Of a stretch of 64,000 bases of DNA, positions 51,577 to 60,914 are shown piece by piece. The stretch comes from Marinilabiliales bacterium (GTDB lineage: Bacteria; Bacteroidota; Bacteroidia; Bacteroidales; SZUA-534), in assembly GCA_003512955.1 (NCBI GenBank), contig DOTG01000026.1, positions 222,032 through 286,031 on the forward strand, in the 5' to 3' direction. How positions within the stretch are numbered: position 1 is the stretch's first letter; every line of letters starts with the position of its first letter. Below the pieces are notes generated by a model. That model searched no databases and was not told the origin of the DNA. It saw only the letters and a program-made list of their open reading frames with translations. Position numbers and translations under genes: made by a program.

Positions 51577-53958
51577 ATGAAGTCTGAATTTTTACATCGT
51601 ATCTTCGTTTTGTTTTTTCTGGTAACCCTGGGAATAGGTATGCTACACAGCCAAAACAGTTACCTGCTCACAGGAAAGGTTTTAGATGCCGCCACCCGGG
51701 AACCATTAATGAATGCGGCCATTTTGGTAACCCCTCTTCAAATAGGGACCATTTCCGATGCGTCCGGAAAATTTGAGCTCCAACTGCCCAAAGGACAAAT
51801 GGAATTGCAGGTTTCGTTCCTAGGTTATAAAGCAGTCAAAGAAAACATCAACCTTACTAAAAATTTATCCATCACTATTTTGTTGCAGCCCAATGTAGTA
51901 GAGATGGAAGGGGTAACCATTTCGTCGGAAAAGCCGGACCAGAATGTAACTTCCATTCAAAGCGGGACTGTTCAGCTCGATGCCAAGGAAATCGCGCAAC
52001 TCCCAACTCTTATGGGCGAACCCGACCTGATAAATTCCTTTCGGACCTTACCCGGGGTTCAAGGAGTGGGCGAAGGAAACCCGGGGCTGTACGTCCGTGG
52101 AGGCGATGCCGGCCAGAACCTGATGTTGCTCGACCAGATGCCGCTTTACAACCCGTCGCACCTGTTGGGTTTTTTTCCGGTGTTTAGTACCGATATTATC
52201 CAAAATGCCAAACTGATAAAAGGGGCTATTCCTGCCAATTATGGTGGGAAAACATCATCGGTGATGGATATTTCCATGAAAGAAGGCGACTTCTATCGGT
52301 TTTCAGGAAACGGAAGTGTCGGGATATTATCGTCGGACCTCACCATCGAAACCCCCACACAAAAAGGCAAAGGTTCTCTGGTCATTTCAGGGCGGCGGAC
52401 CTATCTTGAGGGAATCAAATCCCTGTCGGACCTGATTATTTCCGACTCCAAGAACTTTTTCAACCAAACCAACTATTATTTTTACGATGCCAGCCTGAAA
52501 TGGGTGTACGTGCTCACACCAAAAACCCGGCTTACCATTGCCACTTTTGGTGGGCAAGACAAATATTCGCTCACCGACGGCGAATTCGAGGTTACAAACC
52601 AGATGGATTGGATCAATTGGGTGGGTTCAGTAGGAATTAAACATACATTTAACGAAAACCTGACAGCTAATTTCACCTCTGGCTTTTCTCAATACCAGTT
52701 TGGCATCGATGCCGGTTTTGAGGCTTACCAGTTTCACCTCTTCTCGGGAGTCAGGGATTATTACCATCGGCTCGACTTTACCCAAAAACTGAACCATGGA
52801 ATGCTCCTGAAATATGGGGCCTCGTTCACCCGGCACCAGTTAACCCCCAGTAAAGTAACCGGCGAAGTAGAAGAGGTTTCCATCAACAACATCAACAGGT
52901 ATTATTCCAACGAAGGTTCAATTTATTTTCAAGGTGATGCTAAAGCCTCCGAAAATCTGAGCCTTTCAGCAGGCATCCGGCCTACCTATTATCAACATGT
53001 TGGGCCTTACTCCCATTATACCCGCGATGCCTCGGGACTACTTACCGATTCGCTGACCTATGCTGAAAATGAATTGATCGAGGATTTTTTCAGTCTCGAT
53101 CCAAACCTATCATGTGTCTATTTATTAAATCCACAAGCATCGGTAAAAGCCTCCGCTTCGCTGTCGCATCAATTTATACATCTGGCATCGGTGGGAACGG
53201 TGTCGCTGCCCACCGACATCTGGATGCCCAGTACCCAGTTTATCAAGCCTCAGAAAGTGGGTTTGGCCACGGTTGGGTATTTCCGCAATTTCCTCGATAA
53301 TCAGTTTGAAACCTCTTTCGAACTTTATTACAAATACCTCGATAACCAAATCGACTTTTTAAACGGCCTCCTCGATAATTTCGACAATACCAAGATTGAG
53401 CAAAACATTGTTCATGGCGTGGGGCAGGCTTTTGGTGCTGAGCTTTTTATCAAGAAACAATATGGCCCGCTCACCGGATGGATGAGTTATACCCTCTCGC
53501 GCACGTTACGAAAATTCAACAACATTAACGACGGTTATTGGTATCCGGCCAAATACGACCGGGTGCACGATTTTTCCATCACTATGAATTATCAATTAAA
53601 TGATCGGTGGAATCTTTCCGCTTTGTGGGTGTATGCCACCGGAAATGCCATGACTTTACCGGCCGGGAGGTACATTATCCAGGGAAATGTAGTGAACGAT
53701 TACACCGATGTAAATTCGTTCCGGATGCCGGCCTACCACCGGCTCGATCTGTCAGCAACCCGCCAGTTGAAAAAGAAAGAACATTGGGAATCGGACCTGG
53801 TTCTCTCGGTGTACAATGTCTATAACCGGGCCAACCCCTATTTTATCTATTTTAGGGTAAAAGGTGATATCGACCACTATTATTTGAGCGTCAATCCCCG
53901 CCAAATTTCACTCTTCCCAATTTTACCTGCACTTACTCTAAACTTTAAATTCTACTAA
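51577..53958 (+). CDS. TonB-dependent receptor with carboxypeptidase-like N-terminal domain
   Basis: A 793-residue outer-membrane protein. The signal peptide ends near LHSQN (26). Residues 28-115 form a CarboxypepD_reg-like domain (TGKVLDAATREPLMNAAILV). The plug (about 120-230) has YVRGGDAGQNLMLLDQMPLYNPSHLLGFFPVFSTDIIQNAKLIKGAIPANYGGKTSSVMDI. The rest is a beta-barrel ending in an aromatic residue (LTLNFKFY). The DUF4249 lipoprotein follows four bases later. In Bacteroidota, such receptor/DUF4249 pairs are common in gene clusters of unknown substrate, unlike SusC/SusD pairs, and this one has no SusD. Confidence 0.93.
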   Translation: MKSEFLHRIFVLFFLVTLGIGMLHSQNSYLLTGKVLDAATREPLMNAAILVTPLQIGTISDASGKFELQLPKGQMELQVSFLGYKAVKENINLTKNLSITILLQPNVVEMEGVTISSEKPDQNVTSIQSGTVQLDAKEIAQLPTLMGEPDLINSFRTLPGVQGVGEGNPGLYVRGGDAGQNLMLLDQMPLYNPSHLLGFFPVFSTDIIQNAKLIKGAIPANYGGKTSSVMDISMKEGDFYRFSGNGSVGILSSDLTIETPTQKGKGSLVISGRRTYLEGIKSLSDLIISDSKNFFNQTNYYFYDASLKWVYVLTPKTRLTIATFGGQDKYSLTDGEFEVTNQMDWINWVGSVGIKHTFNENLTANFTSGFSQYQFGIDAGFEAYQFHLFSGVRDYYHRLDFTQKLNHGMLLKYGASFTRHQLTPSKVTGEVEEVSINNINRYYSNEGSIYFQGDAKASENLSLSAGIRPTYYQHVGPYSHYTRDASGLLTDSLTYAENELIEDFFSLDPNLSCVYLLNPQASVKASASLSHQFIHLASVGTVSLPTDIWMPSTQFIKPQKVGLATVGYFRNFLDNQFETSFELYYKYLDNQIDFLNGLLDNFDNTKIEQNIVHGVGQAFGAELFIKKQYGPLTGWMSYTLSRTLRKFNNINDGYWYPAKYDRVHDFSITMNYQLNDRWNLSALWVYATGNAMTLPAGRYIIQGNVVNDYTDVNSFRMPAYHRLDLSATRQLKKKEHWESDLVLSVYNVYNRANPYFIYFRVKGDIDHYYLSVNPRQISLFPILPALTLNFKFY

Positions 53959-53962
53959 AACG

Positions 53963-54811
53963 ATGATAAAATACCTTAACCTTCTTGCCTTCAGCATCAT
54001 CCTTCTGAGTTCCTGTGTGGAACCCAATTTTGAAGTTGAAGATTATCAAAGCCAGATTGTAATTGACGGCTGGATTGAACAAGGAAAGTACCCGCAGGTT
54101 TTACTCACCCTAAGTGCCCCATATTTTTCAGAAATTGATTCCGTAAGTTTGCGCAACTATTCGTTAACCCGGGCAAAGGTTTCGGTGTCGAACGGTGAAA
54201 TAACCGAGGTGTTAACCCTCAAACCCAACGATGCCTACTTTCCACCTTACATGTACGTGGGGACCAGCTTAAAAGGCGAGGTAGGCAAAAGCTACACCTT
54301 AACAGTTGAATATGCCGGTGTAAAAGCCATTGCAACCACCACCATTCCTGAACCTGTAAGTATCGACAGCCTGTGGTTTGCTTTGGACCAGGGAAAAGAT
54401 TCTTTAGGATATATTTGGGTTCAGTTCACCGATAAACCCTCCCGGAAAAACTACTACCGGACTTTGACCCAAATAAAAAATACCGACAGCAAGTACATCC
54501 CCAACTATTTCCCCAATTGGAATGATGACTATTTTGACGGACAAAAAGTGGAGATATCCCTTTTTAAAGGGAATAAAACCTCAACCAATAAAACCGACCA
54601 AGTCTATTACCAGGTTGGGGATACCATTTCGTTGAAGTTTACAGCCATTGATAAAGCCTCGTATGACTTTTGGAACACCTTCCAAAAAGAGATATTAAAC
54701 ACCGGGAACCCTTTTGCATCCACCAACGCGCGGGTACAAACAAATGTAACCAATGGTTTGGGAATCTGGTGTGGCTATGGTTCCAGCTATTATCAGGTGA
54801 TAGCCCGGTAG
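53963..54811 (+). CDS. DUF4249 family lipoprotein
   Basis: A 282-residue lipoprotein of the DUF4249 family. The lipobox is LLSSC (residue 17). Family segments: CVEPNFEVEDYQSQIVIDGWIEQGKYPQVLLTLSAPYF near the start, then VSVSNGEITEVLTL and YVGTSLKGEVGKSYTLTVEYAGVKAIATTTIPEPVSIDSL, an Ig-like or beta-sandwich pattern. It directly follows the TonB receptor (four-base spacing), so it is probably its surface partner for binding ligand or helping assembly. The ligand is not known. Confidence 0.92.
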   Translation: MIKYLNLLAFSIILLSSCVEPNFEVEDYQSQIVIDGWIEQGKYPQVLLTLSAPYFSEIDSVSLRNYSLTRAKVSVSNGEITEVLTLKPNDAYFPPYMYVGTSLKGEVGKSYTLTVEYAGVKAIATTTIPEPVSIDSLWFALDQGKDSLGYIWVQFTDKPSRKNYYRTLTQIKNTDSKYIPNYFPNWNDDYFDGQKVEISLFKGNKTSTNKTDQVYYQVGDTISLKFTAIDKASYDFWNTFQKEILNTGNPFASTNARVQTNVTNGLGIWCGYGSSYYQVIAR

Positions 54812-54821
54812 ATAGCTGATA

Positions 54822-55778
54822 TTAGTCTTCCATGATAGCTTTAAGGGTTTCCATGCTACCGTCAGCAAAAGTACATCTTAAAAAATACATTCCTGTTTTT
54901 GGTATAGCATTCCTTTGAAAAGTGTACTCATTTTTTAGAACTACCTCACTCTTTATAAATTGACCATTTAGGGTAAATACTTCCACCTTTTGGATGATGG
55001 TTTGGTTTTTTGTCCGGATTAATGTTTCCTTGCTAAATGGATTTGGAAATAGATACAGATTTGAAACAAAGGGGAATTCATGAACATTCCCACCATAATC
55101 TAAAGAATACAACCGTAAATTATCAATCATCCAACCTTCATACAAGTTTTCGGAAGAATCGCTTATAAAATTGAAACGGACTATCATGGTATCCTCAAAA
55201 AAATCATCCCTTTTTTTTACAGCTATAGTGGCCCAATTGAATTCAATTCTTTGCCACTCCATAATACTTCCTGAAAATCCTTTTTCATTATTAAAAAGAT
55301 TGTTTGTGTGAGTGTACATTCCTTCTGTTGGAGAATAATTTCCTGGAGTTTCTGTGAACCAACCACTTGTATCATCAATAATATTTTGCCAAGTATGCCC
55401 CATATCGTACGACACAGTAATATAAGCTCCATCCATCAAGGTATCGGTATCTAATTTATGATAAAACGACAAGTGTACATCATAATAAAACCATACAAAA
55501 TCTTCTAAGGGCAATACCACATCGAACCAGCTATGATTGTTGGATGGATAGGGATTCAGGGTATCGGTCATGATAACTTTTGTACCAGCATAGGCTTCAT
55601 TGAACATCGTTTTTGAAGGTTTACCAATTTGCCAACAATTTGTGGTAGGCGTACCTTGACGCAAATAGGTTGATTCCGATTCAAAAGTAATGAGTTCCAC
55701 TTCATATTGATTACCGAATTGAGCCTGCGAAACCAGGTTCAAGGTAAGTAATAATGCAATGATTTTGTGTTTTTTCAT
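54822..55778 (-). CDS. T9SS-secreted protein with C-terminal sorting domain
   Basis: A 318-residue exported protein. The signal peptide ends near VSQAQ (20). The middle part has a beta-sandwich character (FVWFYYDVHLSFYHKLDTDTLMDGAYITVSYDMGHTWQNI), similar to a jelly-roll adhesive or MAM-like domain, but I would not name it. The last 75 residues form a type IX secretion sorting domain of type A: LYLFPNPFSKETLIRTKN, IIQKVEVFTLNGQFIKS, and PKTGMYFLRCTFADGSMETLKAIMED. The protein would be exported through T9SS and anchored or released at the cell surface. It converges with the DUF4249 gene. Confidence 0.9.
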   Translation of the reverse strand: MKKHKIIALLLTLNLVSQAQFGNQYEVELITFESESTYLRQGTPTTNCWQIGKPSKTMFNEAYAGTKVIMTDTLNPYPSNNHSWFDVVLPLEDFVWFYYDVHLSFYHKLDTDTLMDGAYITVSYDMGHTWQNIIDDTSGWFTETPGNYSPTEGMYTHTNNLFNNEKGFSGSIMEWQRIEFNWATIAVKKRDDFFEDTMIVRFNFISDSSENLYEGWMIDNLRLYSLDYGGNVHEFPFVSNLYLFPNPFSKETLIRTKNQTIIQKVEVFTLNGQFIKSEVVLKNEYTFQRNAIPKTGMYFLRCTFADGSMETLKAIMED

Positions 55779-55973
55779 TGGAAAAAGGTTAAAGGTAACA
55801 GATTATAAACTGAATGAAACAAATTTAAAAAAATTCGGGCATTTAACTGAAAAAGAATAAGACATTTGATAAACAGATGATTTTAAAAGAATCAACTTAT
55901 AATTAAAAATCCCATCTTCCAATACTCAATACTTTGATTATCTTTGCAGCCAAATTTATTGATTGATTGATAG

Positions 55974-57761
55974 ATGGAGAATATTCGGAATTTTTGTATT
56001 ATAGCCCATATAGATCACGGGAAAAGCACCCTGGCCGACCGCCTGTTACAAGTTACCAACACCGTTAGTGAACGCGATGCGCAGGCCCAGGTTTTGGACG
56101 ATATGGATTTGGAGCGCGAACGCGGTATCACCATTAAAAGCCATGCCATTCAGATGGACTACGAATGGAAGGGTCAAAAATATGTGCTCAATCTGATTGA
56201 TACCCCGGGACACGTTGATTTTTCGTACGAGGTTTCCCGTTCCATTGCCGCCTGCGAAGGTGCCCTGTTGATTGTAGATGCATCGCAGGGAATTCAGGCA
56301 CAAACCATCTCAAACCTCTACTTAGCCATTGATCACAATCTGGAAATTATTCCGGTACTCAATAAAATGGACTTGCCCATGGCCATGCCCGAAGAGGTTA
56401 AAGACCAGATTGTTGACCTCATAGGTTGCGACCGTTCCGATATTATTGAAGCCAGTGGAAAAACCGGGCTGGGGGTGTATGATATCCTTGAAGCCATCAT
56501 CAATAGAGTTCCCGCACCTAAAGGCGATAAAGAAGCACCGCTCCAGGCCTTGATTTTTGATTCCGTTTTTAACTCGTTCCGTGGAATTATAGCCTATTTT
56601 AAAATAGTAAACGGTTCCATCCGTAAAGGTGACCTGGTAAAATTTGTAAATACAGGTAAAGAATACAATGCCGACGAAGTAGGCGTTCTCCGTCTAACGC
56701 AGGAACCACGCGAGATGCTGGGTACCGGCGATGTGGGATACATCATTTCAGGTATCAAAACCTCCAAAGAGGTAAAAGTGGGCGACACCATTACCCATGT
56801 TAAACGCCCGTGCGATAAAGGCATCTCAGGTTTTGAAGACGTAAAACCCATGGTTTTTGCCGGAGTATATCCTGTAGATGCCGATGATTATGAAGATTTG
56901 CGGGCTTCGTTGGAAAAACTTCAACTAAATGATGCTTCACTGACCTTTGAACCGGAATCATCATTAGCCCTCGGTTTTGGATTCCGTTGCGGATTCCTTG
57001 GCCTTCTGCACATGGAAATTGTTCAGGAACGTCTGGACCGGGAGTTCGATATGGACGTGATTACTACCGTACCCAACGTTTCGTTCACCTGCTTTACCAA
57101 AAAAGGTGAAAAGATTGAAGTCCACAACCCTTCTGGTTTACCAAAAGAAAATTACATTGATTATATTGAGGAGCCTTACATCAAAGCCCAGATTATCACC
57201 ACGGCCGAGTTTATTGGACCCATCATGAAACTCTGCCTCGATAAACGGGGCGAACTGGAAAGTCAGGTTTATACCACAGGTAATCGGGTTGAAGTAACTT
57301 TTGAAATGCCTTTGTCGGAAATTGTCTTCGACTTTTACGACAAGCTCAAGAGCATCTCGAAGGGATATGCCTCGTTCGACTATTACCGTACCGGTTATAA
57401 AAGGGCCAAATTGATTAAGTTAGATATCCTTTTAAATGGTGAAAGTGTGGATGCGCTTTCAGCCTTAATCCACGTAGATCATGCCTATGATTTTGGACGG
57501 AAAATCTGCGAAAAGCTGAAAGAACTGATTCCAAGGCAACAGTTCGACATAGCCATTCAGGCTGCCATTGGTGCTAAAATCATTGCCCGCGAAACCATCA
57601 AAGCTGTCCGTAAAGATGTGACCGCCAAATGTTATGGTGGTGATATTACCCGGAAACGGAAACTCCTCGAAAAACAAAAGAAAGGGAAGAAACGGATGCG
57701 CCAGATTGGTAATGTGGAGGTTCCTCAAAAGGCCTTTTTGGCCGTTCTTAAACTCGATTAG
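55974..57761 (+). CDS. lepA: Elongation factor 4 (LepA)
   Basis: LepA is a translational GTPase that can back-translocate ribosomes and aids their assembly. The 595-residue protein has the G1 loop IAHIDHGKSTLADRLL, the effector region RERGITIKSHAIQMDY, G3 DTPGHVDF, G4 NKMDLP, and the LepA-specific C-terminal domain (VTAKCYGGDITRKRKLLEKQKKGKKRMRQIGNVEVPQKAFLAVLKL). The length is normal. A TATCTTTG box (55939-55946) lies 27 bases before the start. The start is followed by MENIRNFCIIAHIDHG, the canonical beginning. Confidence 0.97.
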   Translation: MENIRNFCIIAHIDHGKSTLADRLLQVTNTVSERDAQAQVLDDMDLERERGITIKSHAIQMDYEWKGQKYVLNLIDTPGHVDFSYEVSRSIAACEGALLIVDASQGIQAQTISNLYLAIDHNLEIIPVLNKMDLPMAMPEEVKDQIVDLIGCDRSDIIEASGKTGLGVYDILEAIINRVPAPKGDKEAPLQALIFDSVFNSFRGIIAYFKIVNGSIRKGDLVKFVNTGKEYNADEVGVLRLTQEPREMLGTGDVGYIISGIKTSKEVKVGDTITHVKRPCDKGISGFEDVKPMVFAGVYPVDADDYEDLRASLEKLQLNDASLTFEPESSLALGFGFRCGFLGLLHMEIVQERLDREFDMDVITTVPNVSFTCFTKKGEKIEVHNPSGLPKENYIDYIEEPYIKAQIITTAEFIGPIMKLCLDKRGELESQVYTTGNRVEVTFEMPLSEIVFDFYDKLKSISKGYASFDYYRTGYKRAKLIKLDILLNGESVDALSALIHVDHAYDFGRKICEKLKELIPRQQFDIAIQAAIGAKIIARETIKAVRKDVTAKCYGGDITRKRKLLEKQKKGKKRMRQIGNVEVPQKAFLAVLKLD

Positions 57762-57878
57762 GAAATCCTTTAATATAGCTAAAAATCCCTGTAGGTATGG
57801 CTTACATGGGTTTTTGTTTTGACATGTTTTGAGTTAAAATTGAGCCCTTAAAAAAGCCTGATTTTTTTTAAAAAACAT

Positions 57879-57908
57879 TTGGATGAAAAGGTTTTTTCAC
57901 TACTTTTG
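57879..57908 (+). promoter_or_regulatory. Promoter of tRNA-Phe
   Basis: TTG (57879-57881), exactly 19 bases, then TACTTTTG (57901-57908). The transcript would begin about 15 bases before the mature tRNA. The same spacing and -7 sequence are seen for the SRP RNA at 62709-62738. Confidence 0.85.
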
Positions 57909-57928
57909 CATCGCTCTTAAGCAAACGG

Positions 57929-58001
57929 GGTGCCATAGCTCAGTTGGTAGAGCAATGGACTGAAAATCCATGTGTCCTTGGTTCGATTCCGAGTGGCACC
58001 A
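57929..58001 (+). tRNA. tRNA-Phe (anticodon GAA)
   Basis: The acceptor arms GGTGCCA and TGGCACC pair fully. The D arm is GCTC-AGTTGGTA-GAGC, the anticodon stem ATGGA/TCCAT closes the loop CTGAAAA with GAA at 57962-57964, and the T arm is CTTGG-TTCGATT-CCGAG. CCA is not encoded: the discriminator A is followed by CCC. The terminator at 58005-58036 follows closely. Confidence 0.97.
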
Positions 58002-58004
58002 CCC

Positions 58005-58036
58005 AAAAAAGCCTGATATTTTACATCAGGCTTTTT
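58005..58036. terminator. Bidirectional terminator between tRNA-Phe and the subtilase gene
   Basis: AAAAAAGCCTGAT (58005-58017) pairs with ATCAGGCTTTTT (58025-58036) over a seven-base loop; A/T tracts on both sides. It ends both the tRNA (plus strand) and the S8 peptidase gene (minus strand). Confidence 0.9.
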
Positions 58037-58040
58037 GTTT

Positions 58041-59681
58041 TTATCGCCGCATCAATTCTGCTTTCTTGATTGCCTCATACGCATTCACCACACCCCCGGT
58101 GACTGATAGTGACTGAAACGGGACTTTTTTGCGCTTTGAGTTTTTTAAGTCGGGCAGCAATACCTTTTTATCAACTACATAGGCTGATGAAAGTATCAGT
58201 TCTTTTAATTGGCCGGAGGTAAGTTCAGGATAATACGACCATATCAAAGCTGCCACACCTGATACCACAGGGCATGAAAAGCTGGTCCCGCTGGATAAAT
58301 CATATTTGTTTTCGGGGAAAATGGAAATAACATCAACCCCGGGAGCAAATAAATCCACGGTAGATTGTCCGTAATTCGAAAAAACACCGGTAAGTTTTTT
58401 TCCTTCCTTCTGGGCATTGGCTCCCACGGTAATCCAATTTTTTGCCTGCCATTGGTTTGTGAACTTTTTTGTTGGGTAATGTTCTACCTCGTCGCAATTG
58501 TCGGCATCGTTTCCTGCGGCATGTACCAGTAAAACCCCTTTGGAATCGGCATAAGCAATGGCCTCGTCCACCATCTTTTTCAACGGCGAAAACCCTTTTC
58601 CAAAACTCATATTTATAATATTTGCTCCATTATCGGCCGCATAGCGAATGGCCAGAGCTACATCTTTATCGTATTCGTCACCATCGGGAACCACTCGCAA
58701 AACCATTATTTCCACGTTTTCGGCAATTCCGTTAATTCCCAGGTTATTGTTGCGGTTGGCGGCAATAATTCCAGCCACAAAACTACCATGATCAGCACGG
58801 GGCCCTTTTACATCGCTGTTTCCATAAGAAACTTCCAAAGAATCATAAGGATTGTCTCCAATAACCTTCCGGGAATTCAGTTCGGCATTCAGATGGTATG
58901 TTAGAAATTTATCAACATGTTCATTCATCTCATCGAGCATGTCGAAAGTAAAACCCTTTTTAAATAAAAAGAGCATATATTTTTTTGCCGATGTCTCTTG
59001 ATCATTAATTGGTAGTACCTGTTTCACCTGATCTTTAGTAGGCCGATCCGTTTTTGTACTTCTTTTTAATAACTCAACGGTTTTGTCCACTCGTTCCTGA
59101 AATTTTTTAATGTTTTCCTGCTGCCCGGTATATTTCTTTACCTCAGCCTCAAAACGGGACTGGCATTTTTGATACAATTTGTAATCTTCCATTAAAGAAC
59201 CGGTAAGCAGTTCCGGGTTGGTCACCGTATCAAAAACAGGGCTAAGCCAATTGATGATCCTTACAAACTCATAGTTTTCGTTTTCAACATTTTCGCCTTG
59301 GGCATTTCCCAAAAAATTCCATCCATGAATATCGTCCGTGTAACCATTATTATCGTCATCCAATTGATTGTCTGGAATTTCATCGGAATTGTTCCAGATT
59401 TTCCCTTCCAAATCCTGGTGGTAAATATCAACGCCACCATCAATGACCGCTACAACAACTTTCCTCCGGGGTAATTTTCCTGCCAATAACTCTTGGTAGG
59501 CCATATCCACACTGGCACCTAGCACTTTGTCTTTGGTCGGATCCATGTTGTACCAGTTCAGGTTGACCGTGTTTAAAGAATCTACCGTAGTAACACCTTT
59601 GTTTTTATCTTTGTCGGAAGCAATGGATGGGAGGCTCAGGAGCATACAAACTCCCATTAAAATGAAAATTCCTTGTTTCAT
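58041..59681 (-). CDS. S8 family serine peptidase (subtilase)
   Basis: A 546-residue exported subtilase. The signal peptide ends near PSIASD (22). The catalytic Asp lies in VVVAVIDGGVDIYHQDL (near residue 80), His in RADHGSFVAGIIAANRN (near 296), Asn in LVHAAGNDADN (near 392), and Ser in LSSGTSFSCPVVSGVAALIW (near 478). Between Asp and His is a helical insertion of about 150 residues (about 130-280, for example KYTGQQENIKKFQERVDKTVELLKRSTKTDRPTKDQVKQVL) not seen in the compact subtilisin fold. No T9SS sorting domain follows. Its substrate is unknown. Confidence 0.94.
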   Translation of the reverse strand: MKQGIFILMGVCMLLSLPSIASDKDKNKGVTTVDSLNTVNLNWYNMDPTKDKVLGASVDMAYQELLAGKLPRRKVVVAVIDGGVDIYHQDLEGKIWNNSDEIPDNQLDDDNNGYTDDIHGWNFLGNAQGENVENENYEFVRIINWLSPVFDTVTNPELLTGSLMEDYKLYQKCQSRFEAEVKKYTGQQENIKKFQERVDKTVELLKRSTKTDRPTKDQVKQVLPINDQETSAKKYMLFLFKKGFTFDMLDEMNEHVDKFLTYHLNAELNSRKVIGDNPYDSLEVSYGNSDVKGPRADHGSFVAGIIAANRNNNLGINGIAENVEIMVLRVVPDGDEYDKDVALAIRYAADNGANIINMSFGKGFSPLKKMVDEAIAYADSKGVLLVHAAGNDADNCDEVEHYPTKKFTNQWQAKNWITVGANAQKEGKKLTGVFSNYGQSTVDLFAPGVDVISIFPENKYDLSSGTSFSCPVVSGVAALIWSYYPELTSGQLKELILSSAYVVDKKVLLPDLKNSKRKKVPFQSLSVTGGVVNAYEAIKKAELMRR

Positions 59682-59723
59682 GATTCAGCTACTTATTAAT
59701 GAATAACGTTTTTTAAAATTCGT

Positions 59724-60467
59724 TTAATGCTTTTTAAACAACAAGTTGGCAATTATGGAAAGTAAAATGTACCAGATAATGATGAGTGGTATGGCAGCAA
59801 GCTGAAAAACCACAAGCAAAACAAAATTCCCGGACATAAAAACCCACTGTATTTTATTAGAGCTCCAGGTCAGGTTCTTAAACTTTAACGAGAACATGGG
59901 CAATTCGGAAACCAGTAAAAAACTCATCACTGCAGAAAGCATAATAATAAAGAATGGATTTTCGATGATATATGCGACTGAACTGTTGGGGTAGGATTTT
60001 GAAACAAAAGGCAAGGAAGCCCAAACCATTGCATTGGCTGGCGTGGCCAGTCCGATAAACGATTCTGTCTGACGGGTGTCGATGTTGAATTTTGCCAAAC
60101 GGAGAGCCGAAAAAACGGTAAGGATAAAAGGGCTGAATATTATCAATAACTGAACAAAACTGGCTTCGTTTAGTGCAAGTTGAGGAATTACAGCATTTCG
60201 TACCATTACATGCGCAATGGATGCAGGAGCCAATCCAAAACTGATGACATCGGCTAGTGAATCAAGCTCTTTTCCCATGGCAGAGTAGGCATGCAACAAC
60301 CGTGCACTCATGCCATCGAAAAAATCGAAAACCGTGGCCATAAAAATAAACAACCCGGCCCAAATTAACAGCCCCTCGAAGGCAAAAACCACTGAAAGGC
60401 ATCCCGAAAGAACATTGAAAGATGTAATGGTATTTGGGACAAAAGAAAAGTATTTGTTTTGGTTCAT
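59724..60467 (-). CDS. pssA: CDP-diacylglycerol-serine O-phosphatidyltransferase
   Basis: PssA makes phosphatidylserine, precursor of phosphatidylethanolamine. From ATG 60467 it has 247 residues (a longer frame uses a TTG at 60479). The CDP-alcohol phosphotransferase motif D-G-x2-A-R-x8-G-x3-D-x3-D is clear in FDGMSARLLHAYSAMGKELDSLADVISFG (near 50-78). About eight hydrophobic segments follow, normal for the family of membrane enzymes. The C-terminus ends with a possible hydrophobic helix and KKH. It is a separate gene, 45 bases before the subtilase. Confidence 0.94.
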   Translation of the reverse strand: MNQNKYFSFVPNTITSFNVLSGCLSVVFAFEGLLIWAGLFIFMATVFDFFDGMSARLLHAYSAMGKELDSLADVISFGLAPASIAHVMVRNAVIPQLALNEASFVQLLIIFSPFILTVFSALRLAKFNIDTRQTESFIGLATPANAMVWASLPFVSKSYPNSSVAYIIENPFFIIMLSAVMSFLLVSELPMFSLKFKNLTWSSNKIQWVFMSGNFVLLVVFQLAAIPLIIIWYILLSIIANLLFKKH

Positions 60468-60914
60468 AAGTTTCGTCAATTAAGAACGAAACAAAAGTAA
60501 AAATAAACCTGAATTGGTGATTCAAATCCTTCCTAAAAGTCTTCTTTATTTTCAATGAGCTTTGAAAACAGGTACCCCCCTCTTATGTAATACCTTATTT
60601 CCGCAAGTCATGGGGTGACTAATTGAACCACAATTGTTTTCTTCTTAGTGCCAAAATAAGTAGTCCCAAGACTTTCAACGTTTTCCAAGATGACATGCGG
60701 ATATTATGTAATATCAATAAGCTAAAACACAATGATGCCGGGCCCATGTTTATATGTGTCAAGTAAAATTAACCGCGAAGAACCCACAGAATATACAAAA
60801 GGCGCAGAGCAGTGAATAGTTGCAGGGTTAAATTGTTTATTAATACATTAGCACATTATCATGTGCCTCACATCTTGATACTAAAACATTCTTTTAACTG
60901 AACGCCATTGGATA
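60468..60914. other. 447-bp intergenic region with MITE and repeat B
   Basis: Contains the third MITE copy (60593-60708) and a truncated copy of repeat B (60847-60890: ATTAGCACATTATC, then ATCTTGATACTAAAACATT). Between them (60709-60846) is unremarkable AT-rich sequence. There is no gene. Confidence 0.7.
60593..60708. mobile_element. 116-bp MITE copy 3 (diverged)
   Basis: Begins CCTTATTTCCGCAAGTCATG and is recognisable to its right end GCGGATATTATG, with many substitutions relative to copies 1 and 2; the inner inverted repeat is partly lost (AAGTCATGGGGTGACT against AGTCCCAAGACTT). The flanks TAATA (60588-60592 and 60709-60713) are a 5-bp duplication. It is the oldest of the three by divergence. 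Confidence 0.85.
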
